From positions 248,001 to 312,000 of the forward strand of contig SVIZ01000002.1 of NCBI GenBank assembly GCA_015069205.1: a stretch of 64,000 bases of DNA, given 5' to 3'. Shown here in pieces: positions 46,003-55,468 of this stretch (positions are counted from its first letter, which is position 1; each line of letters starts with the position of its first letter). The notes beneath the pieces are model-generated. The model worked only from the letters and a program-made list of their open reading frames with translations. It made no database searches and was not told where the DNA came from. This DNA comes from Oscillospiraceae bacterium (lineage in GTDB: Bacteria > Bacillota > Clostridia > Saccharofermentanales > Saccharofermentanaceae). The position numbers and the translations under genes are program-made.

Positions 46003-47511
46003 TTATTCAGCGGTTTTTCTGACAAACAGATTAACATCATAAGACCAGTATACAATCTCAAAGTCTTCGTCATGGATGAGAGCGTTGTATAAGGTACAGT
46101 CAGTATTCGAGTGTATGATCAAATAATTGAAATCATATTTGTCGATGAAATCACGGTAATAAATTCCTCCGTCAAACATGGATGCATACTCATAGAAGTA
46201 GTCATATTCTTTATTATTTGATTTTAGGAAAACTTCTGCTCTTCCGTCTATATACGGATGGTAGCCGTTGAATTCGAGATACTGACCATCGTTAAAGTTG
46301 GTGTAGAGAATAACGGGTCCCTCCACTTTGTCGAGAATCTCTATCGCATCGTCCAAATGGGAAAGGTGATCTTCTTGAAAAAACTTGATGTCGTTTGTAA
46401 TAAAGAATCTTGCCTCACAGACATAGATGAAACAGATGCTGAAAAAGATAATGCTAAGCACTTTGGCTGTTTTGGTCATTATTTTTTTGATGGGTTTAGC
46501 AAGATTAAGGATGCTTAAATCTCTTAAGACGTAAGTAAATGCCGGAACTCCGAAGAACATGAAATAAGGGATTCCTTTTAATTGCAGCAAGCCTAAGACC
46601 AGTGTTCCGAAGAACAAAAGGAAGAAGCGGATCGTTGGCACCTTTTTTCTGATAAAGCAAAGAATGACTATTGTAATGCCGAGTGTAATGAAGAGGAGAT
46701 TTCCTTCGCTTCCATGCAGACTTGTGGGCTTCATTTCCATGATGATCGTAAAACTGTCCTCGCCGTAGGAAGAGAACAGATAAAGCATGTTATCTATGCC
46801 ATATGGATTAAGAAGACCTGCAACTCCGCTGACAGCAGCTACTGCGATAAGGTACAGGAAATTTCCCTGAGCTTCCTTCTTGAAGTTTTCGATCTTGAGC
46901 GGTATGGCCGAGAGGAGATAAGGAAGCATAAATACAAAGAGCATGAGCCACATTGCGGCGTGAAGATTTATCAGAAGAAGCGATAAAACGGGAATACCGA
47001 TGAGGTATTTAGATTTCTTTGTCTGGACGTGCATTTCAAGCAGGTAGATCTCGACCATCAGGATCGTATATGTGAATATCTGAGGCCTCGTTACCATGAA
47101 CGCATCGAAAATGAAGAAGTTCGTAAGTGCCGCAACGGCAACAGCAATCACATCGTTCTTGGAGATCAGGACTGTAATGCGGTATGTAAAGTAGCAGATT
47201 ACAGTATTGCAGATATATACCAGCGAGATAACTCCGTATTTACCCAGGAAAGTGTAAACATAATAGAAAATGACGGAGCTGAGCCACTGCTGTACCACGA
47301 TCCTCATTGACGAGTGCATCGACAGGACATCGGTAAACGGGAATCCGTGATGAACGATATAATCACCGATCGAATAAAGAAAATAGAAGTCGCAGTCAAG
47401 TACTCTTACCTGGAAAAACGATATGATGATAGGGAGAGCAAGGATTATAGCCTTAACCCGTTTTGACAGTTTATCTGTATTAGCTTGGAGGGAGATGGTA
47501 TTCTCAGTCAT
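46003..47511 (-). CDS. Multi-pass membrane protein (GT-C-like, unknown function)
   Basis: Multiple TM helices with D/E-containing first loop (VRVLDCDFYFLYSIGDYIVHHGFPFTDVLSMHSS) and C-terminal soluble domain; start MTENTISL preferred over the ORF track start 47532. Confidence 0.7.
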   Translation of the reverse strand: MTENTISLQANTDKLSKRVKAIILALPIIISFFQVRVLDCDFYFLYSIGDYIVHHGFPFTDVLSMHSSMRIVVQQWLSSVIFYYVYTFLGKYGVISLVYICNTVICYFTYRITVLISKNDVIAVAVAALTNFFIFDAFMVTRPQIFTYTILMVEIYLLEMHVQTKKSKYLIGIPVLSLLLINLHAAMWLMLFVFMLPYLLSAIPLKIENFKKEAQGNFLYLIAVAAVSGVAGLLNPYGIDNMLYLFSSYGEDSFTIIMEMKPTSLHGSEGNLLFITLGITIVILCFIRKKVPTIRFFLLFFGTLVLGLLQLKGIPYFMFFGVPAFTYVLRDLSILNLAKPIKKIMTKTAKVLSIIFFSICFIYVCEARFFITNDIKFFQEDHLSHLDDAIEILDKVEGPVILYTNFNDGQYLEFNGYHPYIDGRAEVFLKSNNKEYDYFYEYASMFDGGIYYRDFIDKYDFNYLIIHSNTDCTLYNALIHDEDFEIVYWSYDVNLFVRKTAE

Positions 47512-47634
47512 TTTAATTGCTCCGTTCAACAAATTAATTAATTATATCATTATCGCAGGTGCGGGAAATTTTACAAAAATAAGAAATAGGTTAAAATACT
47601 GTGAGTAGTAAATACAGAATAGGAGAAGTGGACG

Positions 47635-48693
47635 ATGATCTACGTTGACGAACAGATTAAAAACACATACCGTGTACCCCAGCCCGAGGGAAGAGGCGCA
47701 TATATAAGACTTGACCAGAATGAGAATCCGGACGGAGTTCCTCAGTGGTTATTCGATTCCGTAATGGAGAAGGTAACTCCCCAATTCCTCGCTATCTATC
47801 CTGAAGAGACTATCCCTACCGAGAAATATGCTCATCTCTTAGGCCTTGAGAAAGAGAATGTAACACTTACGGCAGGAAGCTCAGTTGGTATGGGCTATGT
47901 CATCAAGACATTCGGTGAGCCCGGCAAGAACATCATCACGGTTACACCTTCATTTGCAATGTACGAAGTATATGCCGAGATGATCGGCATGAAGGTCGTA
48001 AACATGCAGTATGAGAGCGATTTCTCCTACAAAGTTGAGAATACTCTTGCTGCTATAAACGAAGATACGAGCATCGTAGTCCTTGTTAACCCCAACATGC
48101 CTGTAGGTAATGTTTACGCTAAGGAAGACATCAAGGCTATCGTTGAGAAGGCTAAGGAATTCAATGCTTTGGTCATCATCGATGAGGCTTACTACTATTT
48201 CTACGATCAGACATCGGTAGATCTCGTTAAGGAATACGACAACGTTGTTGTACTCAGAACATTCTCCAAGATGCTCTCCATTCCTTCGATGAGAGTCGGT
48301 GCTATCATCTCCAATGCGCAGAACATCCGTTACATGGATAACTACAAGCCTCACTACACAGTAAACTCAATAGGTCTGCTCTTCGTAGAGGCAATCGTTG
48401 ATAATCACGACAAGCTCATGGCTGAACTCAACGCATCCTATCTTGAAGGTAAGGAATACATCCTGAAGGCTCTTGCTGACAACGGTTATGAGACTCTTCC
48501 TTCAGAAGGCTGTTATGTCTGCATCAAGCCTAAGTACAAGACATCAAGAGAGATCACGGATCTTCTCCAGGAAAACGGCATCCTCATCCTTTGCGGTAAG
48601 CAGGGACTCACAGGATGGCTCAGACTTACCATTGCTCATAAGCAGTACATGGAAAAGTTCATGGAAACCCTTCTTAAGATCGACAAGGAATAA
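47635..48693 (+). CDS. HisC-like PLP aminotransferase
   Basis: IRLDQNENPDGVPQWLFDSVMEKV, LTAGSSVGMGYVIKTF, IIDEAYYYFYDQTSVDLV, RTFSKMLSIPSMRVGAIIS. First gene of the LicD-associated cluster. Confidence 0.85.
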   Translation: MIYVDEQIKNTYRVPQPEGRGAYIRLDQNENPDGVPQWLFDSVMEKVTPQFLAIYPEETIPTEKYAHLLGLEKENVTLTAGSSVGMGYVIKTFGEPGKNIITVTPSFAMYEVYAEMIGMKVVNMQYESDFSYKVENTLAAINEDTSIVVLVNPNMPVGNVYAKEDIKAIVEKAKEFNALVIIDEAYYYFYDQTSVDLVKEYDNVVVLRTFSKMLSIPSMRVGAIISNAQNIRYMDNYKPHYTVNSIGLLFVEAIVDNHDKLMAELNASYLEGKEYILKALADNGYETLPSEGCYVCIKPKYKTSREITDLLQENGILILCGKQGLTGWLRLTIAHKQYMEKFMETLLKIDKE

Positions 48694-48699
48694 GAAGAC

Positions 48700-49413
48700 A
48701 TGAAGAATTATGTGATCCTGCTTGCAGGCGGAGTCGGCAAAAGAATGGGAACGGACATCCCGAAGCAGTTTCTCGAAGTTGACGGGAAGCCCATCATTGT
48801 CTACTCAATAGAGAATTTCCAGAGAAATCCCCAGATCGAAAAGATCGTTGTCGTATGTGTTAAGGACTGGATCGACAAGACCTGGGAACTCATCAGAAAG
48901 TATTCTCTTACAAAGGTTGAATGGATCATCGAAGGCGGTAATACCGGTCACGATTCAATAAGAAATGGCGTTTTCTTCCTGAAGGATAAGATCGATCCGG
49001 ATGACCACATCATCGTTCACGATGCCGTAAGGCCCGTGCTGCCTCAGAAGGCAATCGATGAGGTTATCAGAGTTTCTCACGAGAAGGGGAATGCATCCTC
49101 CTCCATCGAGTGTCATCCGCCTATCGTTTATACAGAAGATCACGAATCCGGGATCACTGATGTCGACAGAGAGCATGTCATGCTGACTGCATCTCCACAG
49201 GCATTCAGATTCTCTCTTGCCCTTAAGTGCTATGAGATGGCTGAGGAAGAGAACTATCACACATCGACATTTACAAGTTCGCTGCTGATACATTGCCACG
49301 AACGTGTATACTTCGCTAAGGGAACATCCTGTAATATAAAGATAACCAGGAAAGAAGACCTGGCATTGTTCGAAGCTCTTTTGAAGATCCCTGAAGAACA
49401 CTTATACAACTAA
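48700..49413 (+). CDS. IspD/TarI-like cytidylyltransferase
   Basis: VILLAGGVGKRMGTDIPKQFLEVDGKPIIVYSIENF, HDSIRNGVFFL, IIVHDAVRPVLP. Second IspD-superfamily gene in the window. Confidence 0.85.
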   Translation: MKNYVILLAGGVGKRMGTDIPKQFLEVDGKPIIVYSIENFQRNPQIEKIVVVCVKDWIDKTWELIRKYSLTKVEWIIEGGNTGHDSIRNGVFFLKDKIDPDDHIIVHDAVRPVLPQKAIDEVIRVSHEKGNASSSIECHPPIVYTEDHESGITDVDREHVMLTASPQAFRFSLALKCYEMAEEENYHTSTFTSSLLIHCHERVYFAKGTSCNIKITRKEDLALFEALLKIPEEHLYN

Positions 49414-49425
49414 AGGAATAAGCTA

Positions 49426-49959
49426 ATGAATTGTTCAGAATACTTGGTCGATTTTCTGATTAAGAAAGGCATTACCGACGTGTTCGGATACGCGGGCGGT
49501 TACATCGTGCCTTTCATGGATGCGCTTTATAAGCGCCGTGACGAGATCACTACACATGTCTGCTATAACGAGCAGGGATGCGCGCTTGCAGCCGACGGCT
49601 TTGCCAGAACATCAGGCAAGCTCGGCGTTTATTTCACGACATCAGGCCCCGGTGCCGTCAACGGACTTTCCGGTCTTGCAGACTGCTGGTTCGACGGTTT
49701 CCCGATAATGGGCATCTCAGGCAACGTTCCCACACACGAGATGAAGGGTTTCTCGGGAATCCGCCAGAACGGTTTCCAGGAGATGGACCTCGTCTCAATG
49801 ACAAGGAGCGTATCCAAGTATTCGGTTACTGCAAACAGCGGGGCAGACTTCCCCGAGATCGTTTCAAGAGCCTACAACATGGCTTTACTCGGAAGGAAAG
49901 GAGGGGTTGTAATTGATTTTCCGCTCGACATACAGCAAGCCGATATTATTGGCGGGTAA
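49426..49959 (+). CDS. ThDP-dependent enzyme, N-terminal PYR domain only (acetolactate synthase-like, split)
   Basis: DVFGYAGGYIVPFMDAL, CYNEQGCALAADGFARTSGKLGVYFTTSGPGAVNGLSGLADCWFDGFPIMGISGNVP, GGVVIDFPLDIQ; ends at TAA where the fold would normally continue. Confidence 0.85.
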   Translation: MNCSEYLVDFLIKKGITDVFGYAGGYIVPFMDALYKRRDEITTHVCYNEQGCALAADGFARTSGKLGVYFTTSGPGAVNGLSGLADCWFDGFPIMGISGNVPTHEMKGFSGIRQNGFQEMDLVSMTRSVSKYSVTANSGADFPEIVSRAYNMALLGRKGGVVIDFPLDIQQADIIGG

Positions 49960-51025
49960 CGGCATACGCACATCAGGCGCCGTTAAGCTTTTACATGAAT
50001 TTGCAAAGAAGACCAACATCCCTGTCCTTACCACGATGAACGCTGTCGATCTGGCTCAGGACGACCTTCATATCGGATTTATCGGCACACACGGCAACCG
50101 TGTTGCCAACATGATAATCAAGGAATGCGACGTCATCATCTCCATCGGTGCAAGACTCGGCATCAGACAGGCAGGAAAGGATACGAGAAACTTTGCCCCC
50201 CAGGCAGATCTCATCCGCTGTGACATCGATGAATACGAGCTCGCAAGAACGATAAAGGAAGATGAGAGAAAGTATCACTCTGATGCAAGAGACTTCCTCC
50301 AGATGCTCCTTAACGAAGATATTCCGGATTATTCAGAGTGGAAGAATAAGTGCCTTGAAGCCAAAAAAATTCTCGAATCTTACGATAAGCAGCCCGGCAA
50401 CATAGCTGTAGAGAAGATCTCATCACTTCTTCCTGAGAGCCCTGTCGTATCAGTAGACGTGGGAATGAACCAGTGCTGGTGCGCGCAGTCACTTCATCTG
50501 AAGGGCTATGAGGGCAGGATCCATATAAGCGGCGGATACGGCACGATGGGCTGCGGACTTCCGTTTGCCATCGGTTCGTCCATCGCACAGGGAAAAGCAA
50601 AGTCATTCTGCGTAACGGGTGATGGCGGATTCCAGATGAATATCCAGGAATTGGAGACGGTTCACAGAGAGCAGCTCCCCATCAAGATCTTCATCCTGAA
50701 CAACCATGTACTGGGTAAGATCTCTGAGACACAGTATTTCGAGCACGAGGGAAGATATGCCGCTACGGCTATCTCAGGCGGCTACACCGTTCCTTCATTC
50801 CAAAAGATCTCAGAAGCATACGGCATCAAGGCCGCTACGCTTGCATCATACGAGGAACTCGATAACTACAAGGAATGGATCGAAGATGACGAGCCTTGTC
50901 TTTTCGACATTCAGTTGCCTGAGGCATCTTTCCTTACGCCGAAGATCAAGTTTGAGACCGGCAAGATGAGACCTGAACTCGATGATGCTATAATCTCACA
51001 GGTCGAAAATGTTTTGAGAGGTTGA
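49913..51025 (+). CDS. ThDP-dependent enzyme, TH3 and ThDP-binding (PP) domains (acetolactate synthase-like, split), TTG start
   Basis: SKPILLAGNGIRTSGAVKLLHEFAKKTNIPVLTTMNAVD; GDGGFQMNIQELETVHREQLPIKIFILNN ThDP motif. SD AAAGGAGG 8 nt before TTG; overlaps the upstream ORF by 47 bp in another frame. Confidence 0.82.
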   Translation: MIFRSTYSKPILLAGNGIRTSGAVKLLHEFAKKTNIPVLTTMNAVDLAQDDLHIGFIGTHGNRVANMIIKECDVIISIGARLGIRQAGKDTRNFAPQADLIRCDIDEYELARTIKEDERKYHSDARDFLQMLLNEDIPDYSEWKNKCLEAKKILESYDKQPGNIAVEKISSLLPESPVVSVDVGMNQCWCAQSLHLKGYEGRIHISGGYGTMGCGLPFAIGSSIAQGKAKSFCVTGDGGFQMNIQELETVHREQLPIKIFILNNHVLGKISETQYFEHEGRYAATAISGGYTVPSFQKISEAYGIKAATLASYEELDNYKEWIEDDEPCLFDIQLPEASFLTPKIKFETGKMRPELDDAIISQVENVLRG

Positions 51026-51031
51026 TCCGGT

Positions 51032-51913
51032 TTGCTCGACAGTAAGAGAATGTATTCAACATATTTCAAGGAGTATATCCTGGACGATGCCATGTTAAAG
51101 CGTCTTCAGGAAGAACTTTTCAAGATCCTCCTTGATATCGATTATGTGTGCAAGAAGCACGACATCAAGTATATGCTTTGCGGCGGTACCCTGATCGGTG
51201 CCATCAGACACAAGGGTTTTATTCCGTGGGATGACGACATTGATCTCATGATGATCAGAAGCGAAGCTGAAAAGCTCGTTGTTGCCATGCGCGAGGAATT
51301 CCCTGAGAAATATATGGTCGGCGTTCCTTTGTGCGATGAACAGTATGTGGTCAAATCGATCAAGATCTTCAAGCGCGGAACGAAGTATGTCGAGATCCCT
51401 TTCGCAGGGCTCAGCAAATTCGACATGCTGTTCGTTGACGTTCTCGTAATCGAGAATGTTCCGGCAAATAAACTTGCTAGAATGATCCACAGCAAGTACT
51501 ACAATTTCATATACAAGGCAGCCAGTGTCTGCGTTGACTATAAGTATCCGTCTCCCGTAATCGAGGAGAAGGCAAAGGATAATCCGGAGCTTGCAAAATA
51601 CTGGAAGACACGTAAGAGACTCGGAAGCTTTTTCTCACACATCGGCGGAATGAAGTTCTATCTCAAGCAATGCGAAAAGGTAGGCAACATGAAAAAGCAC
51701 ACAGGCTGGCTTGGCATTCCTTCAGGCGGATGTGTTGTCGAGAATTTCCCCGAGAAGATGTATCTTGAACTTACAACGGCCGAATTCTGCGGACGGCAGT
51801 TCCCGGTACCGAAGGATTACGATGAGAACTTAAGAGTGGTATTCGGTGACTATATGCAGATCCCGGAGCCTTCAAAGCGCGACTGTCATGTCGCATATAA
51901 GATCGAATTCTGA
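51032..51913 (+). CDS. LicD family phosphotransferase-like protein
   Basis: YMLCGGTLIGAIRHKGFIPWDDDIDLMMIRSEAEKL; KDYDENLRVVFGDYMQIP. Start TTG 51032 or ATG 51050. Confidence 0.92.
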   Translation: MLDSKRMYSTYFKEYILDDAMLKRLQEELFKILLDIDYVCKKHDIKYMLCGGTLIGAIRHKGFIPWDDDIDLMMIRSEAEKLVVAMREEFPEKYMVGVPLCDEQYVVKSIKIFKRGTKYVEIPFAGLSKFDMLFVDVLVIENVPANKLARMIHSKYYNFIYKAASVCVDYKYPSPVIEEKAKDNPELAKYWKTRKRLGSFFSHIGGMKFYLKQCEKVGNMKKHTGWLGIPSGGCVVENFPEKMYLELTTAEFCGRQFPVPKDYDENLRVVFGDYMQIPEPSKRDCHVAYKIEF

Positions 51914-52732
51914 TCAGTCCTTATATCTTGAGCAGATGGAGTGAGTCATTCTGTCTTCTTCGGCGGGCAGCTGCATGTAATCTCCGTACTGCAAAGTAAG
52001 ATATTTATCCGCATTGCGGGGAATGTAGAACTCGGCATCCTCAAAAGGCGCAAGAACAGGGTTTTCGACATCCTCACGGCTCATTATCTGCTTTTCAAAA
52101 GGCGGTTCCTCTTCGCAGAGAACACAGACCGTATCCGAGTTTTCATATTTGCTCCACGCACAGAGATTTGAAAGCTTTCTCTCGTATCTGTGGTTCTTGT
52201 TGGGGAAGACCTTGATTATGGATTTGCGCACGAAAGCCTTTGCGCCGCTCTCTTCTTCCTGAATGTACATGGTGGCGTTCATCATCTTCAGATAAAAGAT
52301 TCTTAAAGGTTTCTGGAAGATGAGCTTTGATTTGATGTAACCGTCCATGGGGAAGATATCGACCCAGACACCCATATCATCGATCATTTCCCTTAAATAA
52401 GTGGGCTGGACGATGGTTTTCGTATTGCAGGCACGGACGATGGGGTAGTGGTAGTTGGCATCTGTCGTATAGTGGAAGAGCCTGACATTTTTGCCGATGG
52501 GATCTTTTTTATTGATCTCGACGAGCTTTTCGACATCTTCTCTGGGCATGATGACATCCATATCGTTGTCCCACGGAATAAAGCCTTTGTGACGGATTGC
52601 GCCGAGCAGGGTGCCGTAAGCAAGGATATATCTGAGGCCGTGCTTCACGCAGAATGCGTGCAGTTCCTTCATTACCTCAAGTTCAGCCTGCTGTTCCTCG
52701 GCTATTGAGAGAAATCCGTCAGATCCGTTCAT
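51914..52732 (-). CDS. LicD family phosphotransferase-like protein
   Basis: YILAYGTLLGAIRHKGFIPWDNDMDVIMPREDVEKL; NADKYLTLQYGDYMQLP. Confidence 0.92.
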   Translation of the reverse strand: MNGSDGFLSIAEEQQAELEVMKELHAFCVKHGLRYILAYGTLLGAIRHKGFIPWDNDMDVIMPREDVEKLVEINKKDPIGKNVRLFHYTTDANYHYPIVRACNTKTIVQPTYLREMIDDMGVWVDIFPMDGYIKSKLIFQKPLRIFYLKMMNATMYIQEEESGAKAFVRKSIIKVFPNKNHRYERKLSNLCAWSKYENSDTVCVLCEEEPPFEKQIMSREDVENPVLAPFEDAEFYIPRNADKYLTLQYGDYMQLPAEEDRMTHSICSRYKD

Positions 52733-53030
52733 ATCCAGCCCCCGCTAATTCACATATGCCGAGATTATAGCATTTAGATCAATTCCCACCAAATGAATGC
52801 TCTTCCGGGCCGGTTCCGTGAGGGCATTCGAAAATGTATTTGAAAGCAAACAAAAATCGTTTGAGGGAAAAAAGGGGCAATCGGCCTTTTTTTTATTAAA
52901 ATTTACAATATTATGACAATTATTCTGTGGAAAACAGATTATCAGTGGAGTAGAATTCTTACGGTGCAGATCAAAGAGCACTATTTTAAGTTTAATAATC
53001 CCGGTTAAGGGAATTTAGGAGGAATTCAAT

Positions 53031-54065
53031 ATGGCAGTAAAAGTTGCGATTAACGGTTTCGGTCGTATCGGTCGTCTTGCTTTCAGACAGATGTTCGGTG
53101 CTGAGGGTTATGAGGTAGTTGCTATCAACGATCTTACAAAGCCTTCTATGCTCGCTCACCTTCTCAAGTATGACACAGCACAGGGTGGTTACGCTGGTGT
53201 AATCGGCGAGAACAAGCACACTGTATCCGCTGATGACGAAGCTAACACAATCACAGTAGACGGTAAGACACTCAAGATCTACAAGGAATCCGATGCTAAC
53301 AATTGCCCTTGGGGTGAGCTCGGTGTAGACGTTGTTCTCGAGTGCACAGGTTTCTATACATCTAAGGAAAAGTCTCAGGCACACATCAATGCTGGTGCTA
53401 AGAAGGTTGTTATCTCTGCTCCTGCAGGAAACGATCTCCCTACAATCGTTTACAACGTTAACCACACAACATTGACAAAGGATGACAAGATCATCTCTGC
53501 TGCTTCTTGCACAACAAACTGCCTTGCTCCTATGACAAAGGCTCTCAATGATTATGCTGCAATCCAGAGCGGTATCATGACAACAGTTCACGCTTACACA
53601 GGCGACCAGATGATCCTCGACGGTCCTCAGAGAAAGGGTGACCTCCAGAGAGCAAGAGCTGGTGCTGCTAACATCGTACCTAACTCTACAGGTGCTGCTA
53701 AGGCTATCGGCCTCGTAATCCCTGAGCTCAATGGTAAGCTCATCGGTGCTGCTCAGAGAGTTCCTACACCTACAGGTTCTACAACAATCCTTCACGCTGT
53801 TGTTAAGGGTGAAGCTACAGTTGAGGGCATCAACGCTGCTATGAAGGCTGCTGCTAACGAGTCATTCGGTTACACAGAGGAGAAGCTCGTTTCTTCCGAC
53901 ATCATCGGTATGAGATATGGTTCACTCTTCGATGCTAACCAGACAATGGTTTCCAAGATGGATGACGGTAACTCACTCGTTCAGGTTGTTTCCTGGTACG
54001 ACAACGAGAATTCTTACACATCTCAGATGGTAAGAACAATCAAGTACTTCGCAGAGCTCGGCTAA
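53031..54065 (+). CDS. gap: Glyceraldehyde-3-phosphate dehydrogenase, type I
   Basis: [66 protein letters not shown]. Confidence 0.97.
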   Translation: MAVKVAINGFGRIGRLAFRQMFGAEGYEVVAINDLTKPSMLAHLLKYDTAQGGYAGVIGENKHTVSADDEANTITVDGKTLKIYKESDANNCPWGELGVDVVLECTGFYTSKEKSQAHINAGAKKVVISAPAGNDLPTIVYNVNHTTLTKDDKIISAASCTTNCLAPMTKALNDYAAIQSGIMTTVHAYTGDQMILDGPQRKGDLQRARAGAANIVPNSTGAAKAIGLVIPELNGKLIGAAQRVPTPTGSTTILHAVVKGEATVEGINAAMKAAANESFGYTEEKLVSSDIIGMRYGSLFDANQTMVSKMDDGNSLVQVVSWYDNENSYTSQMVRTIKYFAELG

Positions 54066-54093
54066 TAACTGACTTTAAGTACAGATTTTTCAA

Positions 54094-54128
54094 AGAGGGT
54101 ATCTCAGAAATGAGATACCCTCTTTTTT
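54094..54128 (+). terminator. Rho-independent terminator after gap
   Basis: AGAGGGTATCTCA-GAAA-TGAGATACCCTCT then TTTTT; 13-bp perfect stem with GAAA tetraloop. Confidence 0.93.
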
Positions 54129-54157
54129 GTGTGCTGTAAAAAAAGATTAAGTGGTGA

Positions 54158-55051
54158 TCAGAGATTTATCTCGACAACGGTTACTTCAGGTACGGAGAGG
54201 AATCGGAACGGCATAACGCCGCATCCAAGTCCTCTTGAGATAAAGACGGTTGTACCGCCGATGTTGTATACACCTTGTACGGCGCCCATGTTAGGGAGCT
54301 TGTCATGTCTTCTTAATACGCAGAATTCAATTCTGAACGGGAACTTCATCTGCCCGCCGTGAAGATGGCCTGAGAGCATGAAATCAGGTCTTGTAGCAGG
54401 ATCAAAATGCAAGATGGCATCCGGATCATGAACAACAAGCATAATGGGTTCATTGCCGTCTAACACAGGCATCTTGTGCCATACACGGTTTTTCCTTCCG
54501 GTATCAGACAGACCGGCAAGGACGGCCTTAGAGCCGCTTGTACGTGAAACAAGAGTGATATGTGTATCATCAAGGCTGACAAAACCGGCCTGTTCGGGAA
54601 TGTTGTCGACAAATATATCGTGATTTCCGGATACACCATAGAATGGGATACCCAGTTCCTTGCAGCAATTGGAAACAGCAGTCAGATATTTAAAGCCTTT
54701 GGCGGCTCCATGCTTATATGAACTCATGTCGCCGCCGAAAATAACTCCATCCAAAGGTGAAGTTTCATGAGCTTTTCTGATCGAATCACAGATCCTTTTG
54801 GAAGATACAGGACACCATTCGGCATGTGTATCAGAGAAGAAAACAAATCTGAAATCGGGAACATTCTCAGCGTCACTTTGGACCATTGGAAGCTTTTTTA
54901 TCGTGATAGAACCGGCAGGAGATGCATCATCATGAGTTTTTTTTAGTGTAGCCCTGTCCTGATCGAGAAAGAATGGTTCAATGAAACACCATAAGATATA
55001 GAGCAGTACGAGTGCTGAGACAGCAATTAAAACCACATATATCTTATCCAT
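54158..55051 (-). CDS. Membrane-anchored metallophosphoesterase
   Basis: VFFSDTHAEW, VIFGGDMSSY, GVSGNHDIF, VVHDPD, LSGHLHGGQM; N-terminal TM. Confidence 0.92.
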   Translation of the reverse strand: MDKIYVVLIAVSALVLLYILWCFIEPFFLDQDRATLKKTHDDASPAGSITIKKLPMVQSDAENVPDFRFVFFSDTHAEWCPVSSKRICDSIRKAHETSPLDGVIFGGDMSSYKHGAAKGFKYLTAVSNCCKELGIPFYGVSGNHDIFVDNIPEQAGFVSLDDTHITLVSRTSGSKAVLAGLSDTGRKNRVWHKMPVLDGNEPIMLVVHDPDAILHFDPATRPDFMLSGHLHGGQMKFPFRIEFCVLRRHDKLPNMGAVQGVYNIGGTTVFISRGLGCGVMPFRFLSVPEVTVVEINL

Positions 55052-55154
55052 TATTAGGACAGTTCTCCTTTTTTCTTAATTATATAATATGCAGGTGCCA
55101 ATCGTGTGATATAATTCATACAATGAAATTGATTTTTTGAGGAGGAATTTTAGG

Positions 55155-55397
55155 ATGCCTAAGACAGAAATCACATACGAGATCGTCCAGCAGATCGGTA
55201 TTCTCAAGGAGAATAAGTCCGGTTGGCAGCGTGAGCTTAATATCGTTAAGTGGAATAACGGTAAGCCGAAGCTCGACATCCGTGATTGGGGCCCGAACCA
55301 TGAGAAGGTAGGCAAGGGTATTTCTCTCGATTTCGAAGAATACAATACTCTCAAGGCTTATCTTGAAGATGGCGACTTCACTTCTCTCGACGAGTAA
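55155..55397 (+). CDS. YdbC/PC4-like single-strand nucleic-acid-binding protein
   Basis: KNKSGWQRELNIVKWNNGKPKLDIRDWGPNHEKVGKGISLDFEEYNTLKAYL; start at 55155 preferred (SD GGAGGAATTTTAGG) over ORF track start 55137. Confidence 0.85.
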   Translation: MPKTEITYEIVQQIGILKENKSGWQRELNIVKWNNGKPKLDIRDWGPNHEKVGKGISLDFEEYNTLKAYLEDGDFTSLDE

Positions 55398-55468
55398 TAT
55401 TTCGTTATAATTTCAGGTTATTTGTTTTTGATATATATATGGCGCGTGTCAATGCGTCATGATTAAGT

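Noticed and set aside
49578-49916. 112-aa plus-strand ORF within the ThDP N-terminal half
   Set aside because: Arg-rich out-of-frame translation of the PYR domain; the real frame has conserved motifs. It does not bridge the two halves.
52740-53030. Intergenic region upstream of gap as a candidate ncRNA or CggR-type operator (TCTGT-GGAAA-ACAGA)
   Set aside because: Only 5-bp arms and AT-rich context; insufficient to claim an operator or RNA.
52992-53795. 267-aa minus-strand ORF antisense to gap
   Set aside because: Lies almost wholly on the complement of a highly conserved gap gene; composition (Ser/Cys/Val-rich) is a codon-bias mirror artefact and no family is recognised.
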